From the NCBI RefSeq assembly GCF_963678635.1, contig NC_087066.1:36707152-36771151 (forward strand): a DNA stretch of 64,000 nucleotides. The letters are read 5' to 3'. A program made the translations under genes and the position numbers. This DNA comes from Symsagittifera roscoffensis. Lineage: Eukaryota; Xenacoelomorpha; Acoela; Convolutidae. Positions 13,701 to 22,700 of this stretch are shown here, one piece after another. Each line of letters opens with the position of its first letter. Position 1 is the stretch's first letter. Below the pieces are notes generated by a model, which was given only the letters and a program-made list of their open reading frames with translations, was not told the DNA's origin and searched no databases.

Positions 13701-16700
13701 AAAGCTATGGAACTTCAAAAACAGAATCAGTTCGCTCACTTTTTTTCGAAGCAAGCTAATCAAGCTATGAAACTTTGAAATATTTCATAGATTGAATCAG
13801 TTCGCGAAGAGTTAAAGTTTACCTGAAAAAAATATTAAAGCTATGAACTTTGAATTAATTCATTTTATTTCATAGACTCAATCGGTCCGCGAAAAGTTTA
13901 AGTTTTTCTAAGCAACCTTTTGAAGCTATGCAAATTTGAATTCATTCACATTATTTCGTAGACCGAATCGGTTCGCAAAAAGTTTGTTTTTCTAAGCAAG
14001 GTTTAAAGCTATGAGACATTAAAATACTTCAAGTTATTTCATAGATTGAATCAGCGGCGCAAATTGTAAAAATTCTAAGCAAGCGATTAGAGCTATGCAT
14101 CTTTGAAATTTTTCAAATTACTTCAAAATCCGAATCGAATCGCTAACAGCTTTAAGTTTTTCGAAGCAAGCTAATCAAGCTATGAAACTTCGAAATATTG
14201 CAAGTTATTTCGTGTACTAAATCGGTTCGCAAAAAATCAAAATTTTTCTAAGCAAGCTTTTGAAATTATGAAAATTTGAATTCTTCCAAATTATTTCGTA
14301 GACTGAATCGGTTTGCAAAAAGCAAGGTTTAAAACTATGAAACATTGAAGAATTTCCAGTTATTTTATAGATTGAATCGGTGCCGCAAGTTTTAAGTTTT
14401 CTAAGCACGCTTTTAAAGCTATGAAACTTTAAATTATTCCAATTTATTTCAAACTGAATCGGTCCACGCAAAGTTCAAGTTTTCTAAGCAAGCTGTTAGA
14501 GCTAAGCTATTTGAGATTTCTCAAGTTATTTCATAAACCGAATCAGTTCGCGAAACGCTTTAAGTTTTTCGAAGCAACCTAATCAAGCTATGAAACTTCG
14601 AAATATTGCAAGTTATTTCGTGTACTAAATCGAATCCCGAAAAAAATTAAAGTTTTCTAAGCAAGCTTTTAAAGCTATGAAACTTTGAATCATTTCGAAT
14701 TATTTCACAAACTGAATTGGTCCGCGCAAAGCTTTAAGTTTTCTAAGCAAGCTTTTCAAGTTAAGAAAATTTGAACTTTTTCAGGTTAATTCGTAGACCG
14801 AATCTTTTCGCGAAAATTTGAACTTTTTTTAACAAGCTATTAGAGCTGAGCAACTGTGAAATATTTCAAGCTATTTCATCAACTGAATCAGTTCGCGAAA
14901 AGCTTTTAAAGCTATGAAACTTTAAATTATTCCAATTTATTTCAAACTGAATCGGTCCACGCAAAGTTCAAGTTTTCTAAGCAAGCTGTTAGAGCTAAGC
15001 AATTTGAGATTTCTCAAGTTATTTCATAAACCGAATCAGTTCGCGAAACGCTTTAAGTTTTTCGAAGCAACCTAATCAAGCTATGAAACTTCGAAATATT
15101 GCAAGTTATTTCGTGTACTAAATCGAATCCCGAAAAAAATTAAAGTTTTCTAAGCAAGCTTTTAAAGCTATGAAACTTTGAATCATTTCGAATTATTTCA
15201 CAAACTGAATTGGTCCGCGCAAAGCTTTAAGTTTTCTAAGCAAGCTTTTCAAGTTAAGAAAATTTGAACTTTTTCAGGTTAATTCGTAGACCGAATCTTT
15301 TCGCGAAAATTTGAACTTTTTTTAACAAGCTATTAGAGCTGAGCAACTGTGAAATATTTCAAGCTATTTCATCAACTGAATCAGTTCGCGAAAAGCTTTT
15401 AAAGCTATGAAACTTTGAACTGTTTCAAGTTATTTCGTAGACTGATTCGGTTCGCGAAAAAAATGTTCTAAGCAAGCTTTTCAAGATATGAAACGTTGAA
15501 ATATGTCCATTTAATTCATAGACCGAATCGGTTCGCCAAAAGTTTCTTTTTTAGCATTGAGGTTGCTGTTGTTAAGTGATTCGTTCCAGACTGAACGTTT
15601 GACAATCTCAGTTCCAGACAGAAATGAAATGAAATTTTGGACAGAAAATAGGCAGATACTGTCTAGCCTTCAAGTTGGATCGAGTTTATTTTCCTCTGAT
15701 GGTTGCTCTGATAAATTCTTAAAATTTACGCTCGATAGCCTCTGAAACAATGTCTCCTAATATTATTAAGCATTGTGTTCAGATAAACATTGCGTCCACA
15801 GCTCATTCTGACTTTCATTTAATATATAGAATTATTGTTACGTCATTGTTCGCATGACTTATTTCAAAAAGAATTATGCTTCAATTACACAATCTTTTAT
15901 TGACAACAAAACACTAACAGTGCATGAATTATATGGGTACGATTTGTTAAAATTTAGTTTCAGATCGTTGAATCAAAGACTTTCCACAAGCATTCTGAAT
16001 TCTCTATTTTCTATAAAAAGTTTTGCAATTAAAACAAGAATTTCGAAAAACACAACATTCATTACCTCATTCTGTAAAAATACAATGAAACCTTTTTCAA
16101 ATGATGAGTGAAAATGATTTGCTGCCGGAAAACTTTGAAAAAAAACAGTAAAGTAAGAAAATGTTTTCGTTCATAAATTCAAAAATAATATTATACTGGA
16201 AAATAACGAATTGGTACAGCATTTATCTCAGTAGATATTCAGTGTTATCAAAATTTTTACACAGGATTTAAATGCTAACAGATAATCACTCTAGGGTTGC
16301 GATTCTACCCTAAAGTATGAACTTCTAAATCCTTGTATTTTTCGAGATATCGCATTTTTTTCAAAAATTTCAAAAATCTCATTCTTAGCGAAAATTGCTG
16401 GATTATCAATAAGATAAATGGGCTCGTCTGAGCGCAATTTTTACCCATTATTTCTAGTCCTTTCCAATTGTTCTCCTTTTTGTTTATCCATCAATTATTG
16501 AGACATCGTATAATATTATCGATGACAGCCTGAACTGAGTGTATGCTACTGGGTTGTGCTAAATGTCCAAGAAGATTCAAAAGAACCGCTTCAAAAAATT
16601 CGAACTTTATTTTTTTTCTACTATTTACTCTAATTTCTTTGAATAGAGGGTAGACCTTAAGTAGGAGCTCAAAGCGCGTTTCGTCTATCCTTTCTAATTT

Positions 16701-19110
16701 CATGTACTGGAATGAATGGTTCGATATCAATTGTTTACACAGAGGCGAAGTTGCACTTCGCATACAAAAGCAAAAATATGACCGATAAAGCTACTGGGAA
16801 AAACTGAATGGGAAAAACTTTGAGTCTATAAAATTTCATAAGTGACGCACGCCAATTATGAGTCTCTATAATTGCTAATAGACGCCAGCCAATTATGACT
16901 CATTAGCAATAACAGTCAATTTGAAAACAAAAAGAAACTTCCAACTAACATGCCTCAATTTATAGAGCGGACGCATTTTAACTGGTATACGAAAAATTCC
17001 ATTTAAAACATCTGACCCTGCCCGGATTCGAACCCTCTGCTGCTGGTCTCCTTCCCTACGTCTACGCTACAGATCCATGATGCCTTAAAGCTAAAGTGCT
17101 ATATGTAAAATAATAGTCTGCGTTAATATCCTTAGCATTGGCTGTTCTTAATCGCTGGTTATCGATCTTATGCATATACTGCAATAAATGAGCTTTTTCA
17201 AAAAGAGCACTTATATTTGCGACTTAGGTTGGAAAAAAAGAGAGTTCGTAATATCACACAAGCTTTGCTTGTGTAATAACTAGTTGAAAACAAATTTATG
17301 ATGTTTGTTTCTACATGATTTTGGATAAATAAATTCTTCTTCTTTTATTGGGACCCACCTGAAAATGCAGACGACGTCTCCTTTCTTCCATCCCTTTCTG
17401 AGCATGCCACTGGCTACTCTCTCACACAGCTGCTTCATCTGTCTAAATGTGTAGGTCTGGCCGGACACTGCCTCCACTAGAGCCACTTCATCCCCGTACC
17501 TGCAAGTTAAAATAGAACAGGAAGCAATGCCAGGTATTGTGCAAAAGCAGCACAGAAAGTTTAGCATTTTTGAGACTACTATTATGAGCTCATTATAAGC
17601 CTATTATAAGTCTATTTTTTTCAATTTCTTCGCTCGAAATTAAAATATCAAAAAATTAAAACCCGCCATAAAAACATGCAAAACTCGGGAAACAAGCGCG
17701 ACCTTATCTGCATACTATTTTCCAACAAACTTATCTTTATCTACTAAACTGAAAAGCATGCGCTGATAACTTGACTTGACAGTCCGTATTCGACATACAC
17801 TAGTCGGCAAACTTGAACGCAAATTCGAGTTTCCGTTATCAAATAGCCTGTTTCAACATTTACTTCAAATTAACACGAAATTTTTACAAGTACCAAGAGG
17901 TTAAACGAGCAGAGCTAACCCTCGATGAAGTTATTAAAAATGAGACAAGAACTTTTTTTGCGGGTACAAAAGCGCCAGCTTTCGCCATCTGCAGAAAGTT
18001 TTCCATCTCGAATAAGCTGAGTAAAAATAGTTATTCATGCGATAAGAAACAGTCTCAGCAAGATAATTGATTATATCAGCACGACAATTTTTCTAAACGC
18101 AGCTGTTTGTGACAATTTTATGACGTTGGGAAAACCTGAATCGGAATGCAAAACCTGGAATTTTCAGACTATTTCTGCCTCGTTTCGGTTCTGAGGTAGA
18201 TCGATTTCGGGTAGCTGGTTGATTGGCAACATTTCATTTCATGCGTAAATTAACCGTAATTTTCGAAAATTACATGTCAACAAAGAATATCGAACTGACA
18301 TAAATTACAGTAGTTACAAGCAGAGTTCAATGTCATAAAACACGCAAATGAATATATTAATAAATCAATTTTAAAACAGCGCCTGAACAACTTTAGACCT
18401 TTGTTTCGGTCTTTCAGTTTTTTCGCCTTTTCTCACATACTCTTCCCAGTATGTAGGTGGCTCCGGCGTTCGCGCATCCCAAAATGATATAACATTCAGT
18501 GGGTTCCCCCCCCCCCCCTTTTCTTTCAGCTGGCTGCGCCATGATGTGAAAACACCAAGGTAAATATGTTTAATTCAAAGGCAACTGCATCGTTCAAAAT
18601 ACTTTATGTTCTGCACTCTTTTGTTTCAGTGTGCGCCAGAAGACATAGCATAGCGATCACAAGGTCAATCTAGCAGGTCCCCAGATGGAACCAAAGATTT
18701 TACATATATAAACTAAACTTGTCCTTATGTCACTTCGTTCACCATTCGTTCGAAAATTCATTAATTACGACCTTGAATTCTAGCGAGAACAGACCCTGAA
18801 TAAGCTGGTGAGTCACTTCAGCCAAATATTGATACTTCGATAGAGGATATTTATGATCATCTGCTCTCATAATTTATGTAGAAACTTAGTAAAAAAAATT
18901 GAAAAAATGTCCAAAATTGCAGTGGCTGCTTAGTGTTAACAGCTGAAATTGCGTTTAATTTTGATAACAAGTGTAAAACACTATATTTTGCTTTAAAGTA
19001 TTGCATTACGCTAATCCTTACCGGTCGAAGTGCTCAAAGAAGAACTCGGAGAAGGGCTTCTCTGGAATTTGGACGTCATCAAACTTGCTCTTGAACACCA
19101 TCTGTGTCAT
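1470..19110 (-). CDS. 4-coumarate:CoA ligase-like acyl-CoA synthetase, 5 exons, 3' end outside window
   Basis: This member of the adenylate-forming (AMP-binding) superfamily would activate a carboxylic acid with ATP and transfer it to CoA; beetle luciferases and peroxisomal acyl-CoA synthetases are relatives. Five exons join in consistent phase to 339 codons: 19022-19110, 17359-17499, 4187-4431, 3309-3611 and 1470-1709, all with GT-AG borders. The start is the ATG at 19108-19110, which opens the family-typical N-terminus with [17 protein letters not shown]. Exon 4 carries the phosphate-binding loop [12 protein letters not shown] and HIYGM; exon 5 carries LVPPIV, SPLV and SGAAPLGKE. The family is about 540 residues long, so about 200 C-terminal residues, including the rest of the adenylation site and the C-terminal lid, are missing to the left. 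Substrate cannot be told. The gene lies about 580 bp downstream of LSM6 on the same strand. Confidence 0.9.
2205..2480 (-). repeat. tRNA-derived SINE-like copy
   Basis: On the minus strand a degenerate tRNA-like head (about 2303-2375) has a B-box-like GGATTCAATTC and the phrase GACGGCAAAGGTCC. The downstream body AAGCCGACAAAAA recurs at 4905 and 5515. To the right the copy includes CACTTGCTAATCGCAAGGG, a small hairpin also seen near 5781 and 24404. Confidence 0.55.
2772..3222. mobile_element. hAT-type MITE with perfect 8-bp target duplication
   Basis: The 435-bp element at 2780-3214 is flanked by the exact 8-bp duplication GTCGTACG (2772-2779 and 3215-3222). Its ends are inverted repeats, CAGGGGCGGATCTAGG on the left and CAGGGGCGGATTTAGG read inward from the right. 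CAGNGGCGG-type termini with 8-bp duplications are the signature of hAT transposons. It has no transposase and contains long G and C homopolymers. It sits in intron 4 of the acyl-CoA synthetase gene (the intron between exons 4 and 5). Confidence 0.92.
3309..3611 (-). CDS. Acyl-CoA synthetase exon 4 (ATP phosphate-binding loop)
   Basis: This 303-bp exon lies between acceptor attgtag and donor gtaaat. It carries the superfamily signature [18 protein letters not shown] and the downstream LPFFHIYGM. The loop has Ala where most 4CL-like enzymes have Pro before the Lys (LAKG instead of LPKG), a tolerated variant. Confidence 0.9.
3612..4186. other. Intron 3 of the acyl-CoA synthetase gene
   Basis: AT-rich intron sequence between exons 4 and 3. 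I see no recognisable feature in it. Confidence 0.7.
4187..4431 (-). CDS. Acyl-CoA synthetase exon 3
   Basis: This 245-bp exon is bounded by acceptor tgatttcag and donor gtcagt. It encodes [19 protein letters not shown], then NPAYTVEE and a segment ending QADIA, typical of 4CL-like enzymes. It joins exon 2 across an intron of about 12.9 kb, and no residues appear to be missing at that join. Confidence 0.88.
4905..5062 (-). repeat. tRNA-derived SINE-like copy
   Basis: The minus strand shows a tRNA-like head with an A-box-like TGGCGTAGAGATG and a B-box-like GGTTTGAATCC about 50 bp apart (about 4985-5060). The body shares AAGCCGACAAAAA and a GAC-ATAGTC phrase with the copy at 2205. Confidence 0.55.
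5150..5690 (-). repeat. Two tandem SINE-like copies, about 253 bp apart
   Basis: Positions 5150-5409 and 5410-5690 are diverged direct copies sharing CCCTTTTCCCATCAGAGCAC, CTCGGTCGTAACGA, TAGGTCGATTTTAAT-like and CAGTCGAAA. In each, the minus strand carries a tRNA-like head. The right copy is clearest, with TTAGCGTGATGG as A box and GAGTTCAAATCTGACC as B box. No tRNA cloverleaf is intact, so these are SINEs and not tRNA genes. Confidence 0.6.
5952..6220. repeat. Degenerate, reverse-oriented copy of the 2780-3214 MITE
   Basis: Read on the minus strand this segment matches the interior of the element at 2780-3214: a block with GGCGCCAATATTGACTAACTTT-like sequence, a GCGCGC block, then CGCCGCAGACAAATTT and AGGCCGACC. 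Its termini and target duplication are no longer recognisable. Confidence 0.65.
6221..7305. other. AT-rich intron sequence, nothing recognised
   Basis: Part of the 12.9-kb second intron of the acyl-CoA synthetase gene. I see no exon, RNA gene or repeat structure here. Confidence 0.4.
7306..7816. repeat. Compound CA/CG and GA microsatellite
   Basis: About 440 bp of alternating purine-pyrimidine sequence (CACACA with CGCGCG and CACGCACGCAGG variants, 7306-7743) runs into a pure GA tract (about 7744-7780) and a further interrupted GA tract. Reading frames through it in all phases are open only because of the low complexity and should not be annotated as genes. Confidence 0.97.
7817..8454. other. 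Intron sequence, nothing recognised
   Basis: AT-rich intron sequence following the GA tract. I see no gene or clear repeat. Confidence 0.4.
8455..8660. repeat. Short imperfect inverted repeat
   Basis: About 65 bp at 8460-8526 and its imperfect reverse complement at 8596-8656 share TTGCTTGTTT, ACATCAAGC, CGAGTGATTGA and TAGCTCAT-GATGC blocks. The loop is about 70 bp. It may be the remnant of a small foldback element. Confidence 0.6.
9115..9400. repeat. Dispersed repeat family, copy 1
   Basis: Contains AGCCAACTGACAGTTGG followed by a phrase ending in CAATTTGAGAGAGCTGGAT and then TTCCACTTTCGAA-like sequence and a TTTTTCGCGC block. The same order recurs at 22205-22510 and, more weakly, at 22745-23000. 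The internal CAACTGACAGTTGG is a near palindrome. Confidence 0.5.
10130..15560. repeat. Diverged satellite, about 83-90 bp unit, in acyl-CoA synthetase intron 2
   Basis: Roughly 60 diverged units are built around GCAAGCTAATCAAGCTATG, then AAACTTTGAAATATT, AAGTTATTTCGT, GAATCGGTTCGCGAAAAA and AAGTTTTCTAAGCAAGC; two neighbouring units measured 83 and 86 bp. Higher-order copies exist: the block at 11571 recurs about 1093 bp later at 12664, and a block at 14461 recurs 493 bp later at 14954. The left part (10.1-11.2 kb) is the most diverged. The direct repeats lack unique spacers, so this is not a CRISPR array. Confidence 0.9.
15561..16734. other. AT-rich intron sequence, nothing recognised
   Basis: Sequence between the satellite and exon 2 of the acyl-CoA synthetase gene. 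Short open frames here have no recognisable motifs. Confidence 0.4.
17010..17085 (-). repeat. tRNA-like SINE head
   Basis: The minus strand reads GATCTGTAGCGTAGACGTAGG followed about 25 bp later by GAGGGTTCGAATCCGGGCAG. The second part is a good RNA polymerase III B box (GGTTCGAATCC). The rest does not fold as a full tRNA with acceptor stem and anticodon arm, so I call it the head of a SINE. It lies about 270 bp from exon 2 within the gene's intron. Confidence 0.55.
17359..17499 (-). CDS. Acyl-CoA synthetase exon 2
   Basis: This 141-bp exon follows the acceptor cttgcag and ends at donor gtgggt. It encodes [18 protein letters not shown] and [11 protein letters not shown], the N-terminal subdomain of AMP-binding enzymes. 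Its phases match exon 1 (completing an Arg codon) and exon 3 (completing a Ser codon). Confidence 0.88.
17500..19021. other. Intron 1 of the acyl-CoA synthetase gene
   Basis: AT-rich intron sequence with a C-homopolymer near 18508. No other feature recognised. Confidence 0.6.
19022..19110 (-). CDS. Acyl-CoA synthetase exon 1 (start codon)
   Basis: This 89-bp coding exon begins with the ATG at 19108-19110 and reads [12 protein letters not shown] at its start. It ends in phase 2 with GACCG followed by the donor gtaagg. A short GA-rich microsatellite at about 19144-19162 lies in the presumed 5' untranslated or promoter region. Confidence 0.85.
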
Positions 19111-19341
19111 GGTTGATAGCAGAGAACTCAGATAAGGTACGACGAGAGAGAGAGAGAGATGAGAGCTCAGTTAAATAAACACGCAGCTCAAATGCACTTC
19201 GCACAAAGCTTCCCTTAGAAAACACAATTGAAAACACCGTCGCCAAAATGGCTGCTATCTTGCTTGATGGCCCTTGAATGTACTTTACTGCGCTTAAAAA
19301 TGTTCAAAATAACAATTTATAGTTCCAATGAAACCTGCTGT

Positions 19342-19347
19342 TTTATT
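19342..19347 (-). terminator. Possible LSM6 polyadenylation signal
   Basis: The minus strand reads AATAAA here, about 350 bp downstream of the LSM6 stop codon and upstream of the acyl-CoA synthetase start. It is the nearest AATAAA I found. The hexamer is common in AT-rich DNA, so this is only a candidate. Confidence 0.3.
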
Positions 19348-19693
19348 TTCTTGCAGAACTTAATGGCTTCGAATGAAACTGAATCAATTTCCAAGATAAG
19401 TTTCTCGATATAACCAGGATTTCTGCGGTTTTGTGTTTTGTCAACTGAGGTTGACCTGATTTTAGCAACTTGAAGTTTGAACATGAACTTCCCAACCACA
19501 AAAACTGCAGGTGTCTCCCCTTTAATGGTTTTCTATGTTACATCTCAAGTTCCTCGAACACATTCTTCAATTCGTTAATGCATACAAAGCACTCAAATGA
19601 TCAAATTAAGAAAAAAGAAGCAGAAAAAAAATTGAATTCAATAAAGCAAGGGTAAGCAAAAAAAAATCAATGTAAACGTTTATGTGTCTCCTC

Positions 19694-19725
19694 TCATCTT
19701 CGCTTTGTAGTACTGATGTACAAAA
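19694..19725 (-). CDS. LSM6: LSM6 exon 3 (32-bp terminal coding exon)
   Basis: After the acceptor tatgtttcag this short exon encodes VLYISTTKRR and a TGA stop at 19694-19696. The phase matches exon 2 exactly. It is short and easily missed by automatic gene finding, but the residues match the conserved LSM6 C-terminus. Confidence 0.88.
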
Positions 19726-22700
19726 CTGAAACATAAACCTAATTGAAATTAAGAGACAACAGAAAACCGGAAAAATTTCATTGGAGGGAGGAATTAAGTA
19801 AAACCGAAAAGAAATGATTGACTTTTTGATACTTCAGAATTTCGAAGAAACATATCACGTTGAAGATCTCTACTTTTCACGAATATTATATATCGCTTGT
19901 TTTCATAAAATACGCCCAAAGAAAAACACAGAGGCCAAGCAGCGCTTCGCTAACACAAGCGAGGAAAACGCAAAAAAGAGCTCTAAACAGGTAAGACAAA
20001 ATGAATTAAGGAAAAGATTAAAACACCTTGAAAATTTTTTTGTTGAGACTAGGAGTATCACGTTCTCACATCTGCTCCACGGCCGCTTGTAGTTTTACTA
20101 ACACTAGCTACCAATAAGCAGCTACAGTCTATATTTAACTGCCAATTTTATGCAGCAAAAATTTGACCAAAAAAAAACAAAATTATTTAAAACTTCCAGA
20201 AAAGGATATCTCACCAGTTGATTAGCAATTTCACGGCCTCGAATCCGCGCAAAGGTCGCTTGCAAGTAAACTAGTGGTCTAGCTAATGCTGAATCTATAT
20301 GCTCTAGTATTGTTGTTCATATATTGTACTGATACGGAAATGCGTAATTTTCAAAGTTTCAAAAATGGACTTTATCCTAAACCCTAGTGTTTCCTGCTAA
20401 TGCAGAGGATTAAGCGCTGATTTAAAGAAGAAAACTACTACTAGTTCTTTCAACTGAAGTCTTTATCTCAGATTTGGCTGGGTGTTCATTCAGATAAGGG
20501 CCGCTTGAGAAGGGAATATCCCATAGTTAGTTCGTTTGATTGTAACCTTCATCTCTGATTTGTGCATTTAATGTTTAAGAAAACGAAAAAACTCGAAAAA
20601 AGGCCAAAAATCCCCCTACTGAAACTTTCGAAGGCCGTAGAACGTGAGTTAAAATGAAAAAAGACTAGCAAAACATGCAGGCACCATGTTGGTCATATAT
20701 TGTACTGATACGGAAATGCGTAATTTTCAAAGCTTCAAAAAAAGGACTTTACGCTAAGCCCTTTTGTTTCCCTGCTAATGCAGGGGGTAAGCCTTTATTT
20801 AAAGAAGAAAACGCCTTCTAGTTCTTTCAATTGAAATCTTTAGATCTGGCTTGGTAGCTTTCGGAAAAAACTGAAAAGGATTCCCAAATCGACTTTTCCT
20901 ACATCCTTAAAATTTTCTCTACCAATGCATAATAAAAGTCTCTGCTTTCTGCACCATGACTTTTAGACTAAAGATTTCCGCAGCCTGATTTTGTAGATTG
21001 AGTCCTTAATATCAGATTTAGCTTTCGAGAATAAATAATTTTCGAGAATCAGATTTAGCTTTCGAGAATAAGTAGTTTTCGAGAATAAAGACGAAATTTC
21101 TTTTAAAAAGGTTTAAAAAACTAAAGGAATTTTTCCGAAATCCATAGCAGCTTTTTTGTTTAAAAAAACAGGTAAAACAGATTATGCAGGCCAAATACAA
21201 GCGCCATGTTAGTTTTAATGATCTATCAACCTCAGATTCAACAGGTTAGTTTTTGAAACAAAAAAAAAACTTTCCAAAAAACGGGAGAATTTTCAAAAAG
21301 TGGACATTTTCTAAGGCTACAAGTTTTTTCAAAAGGCAGGGCATAGCCGCTTACGCGGGTAAGAATCGCATATCAGATTTTTTATTCGGTTAAACCCCTA
21401 ATCTCCGATTTGGCAGGGCAGTTTTTGAGAAAAGTTAAAAGTTTAAAAAATTAACCAAAATGTCAAAAAATTGAGCTTGCTTGAGGCCATAACTTTTTCT
21501 ACCGAATCCAGGTAAGAGCCGCTTGAGAGGGCAAAATCTCATAACTTATCCGATTGATTGTAACCTTCATCTCTGATTTGTGCATTTAATATTTAGGAAA
21601 ATGAAAAAATTCAAAGAAGTAGGCCAAAAATTCCCCTACTGAAAAAACTTTCGAAGGCCGTAGAACGTGAGGTAATATGAAAAAAGACTAGCAAAACATG
21701 CAGGCATATAGAAGAGCAGCCAGTTTTTCCATTGGTACCATCTTTTTTGAAAATTGCTTCAGTAGTTTTTGAAACAAGATTGATGTTTCTGCAAAAGTTA
21801 AAAAAAAATTTGCAAAGCGTTGCAAAAAAACAAAAAACATTAAATCCCATATACATTTTCATAAAACATTTTTTTCAACTAGGACTTAAAACTAGTCAAA
21901 AACAAAGCAACATTTTCCATTAATTTATTTCTGCTCAAAGAAGCCTAAATATGATTAAATTGAAAAATACCAAAAGTGCCACCGAATGAGCACTTTAATT
22001 TGCGACATGGGTTGGAAAAAAACTCTTCGTAATAATACACTACGCTTTGTTTGTGTAAAAACGTAATCAGTAGGTAATTTATATTGTGCTGAAAATCTTT
22101 AAGCTTAAATCTACTTCCGAAACTAAAGGTCATTCACGTTTTTTCGCGCCATTTCCGCGTTCTAGATTTAAAAAAACTTAATGTACCTTCATTTTGGTAC
22201 ACGAACTTGGATTGAACTTAAAAACATAGCCAACAGACTGTTGGAAAAAGTCATGAACGCAATAAAATTGAAAAAAAAGACTTTCTTTTTGAAAAAACTT
22301 CAAAATTCTACAAAAAGACTATTTGAATTTTATGAATAAATTATGATTTACTTTGTTTTGAAAAGATAAACCAATTTGAGAAAACTGGATCAACTGGTTT
22401 ATTGTTTATTCTGCTGAGAAATAGGAAAATTAAAATCGACTTTCGATACTACAAGTCGATCACGTTGTTCGTGACCTTAACAATTTTCCTGTTCGACTCA
22501 AATTTTACAGGGGCAACCAAATGAGCATTTTTATCTGCGAGAGCTACGTTGAAAAAAAAGAACGTTCATACTATTACACTACGCTCGCAAGCCGCAAGTG
22601 TAAAGACTGTTTCCTAATGAAAAAAAAACAATCACGACCTATTTTACGTGACTTCACTACGTTCATTGACCCTTAAATACACCATCCAAGCTAACATAAA

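Noticed and set aside
10130-15560. CRISPR-like direct repeats
   Set aside because: Units are contiguous and diverged with no unique spacers, no leader and no cas genes, in a eukaryotic intron.
17010-17085. A tRNA gene
   Set aside because: Good B box, but no paired acceptor stem or anticodon arm; better explained as a SINE head.
16735-17276. MITE with TTACACAGAGGCGAAG / ATTACACAAGCAAAGC ends
   Set aside because: The termini are similar but imperfect and I found no target duplication; too weak to annotate.
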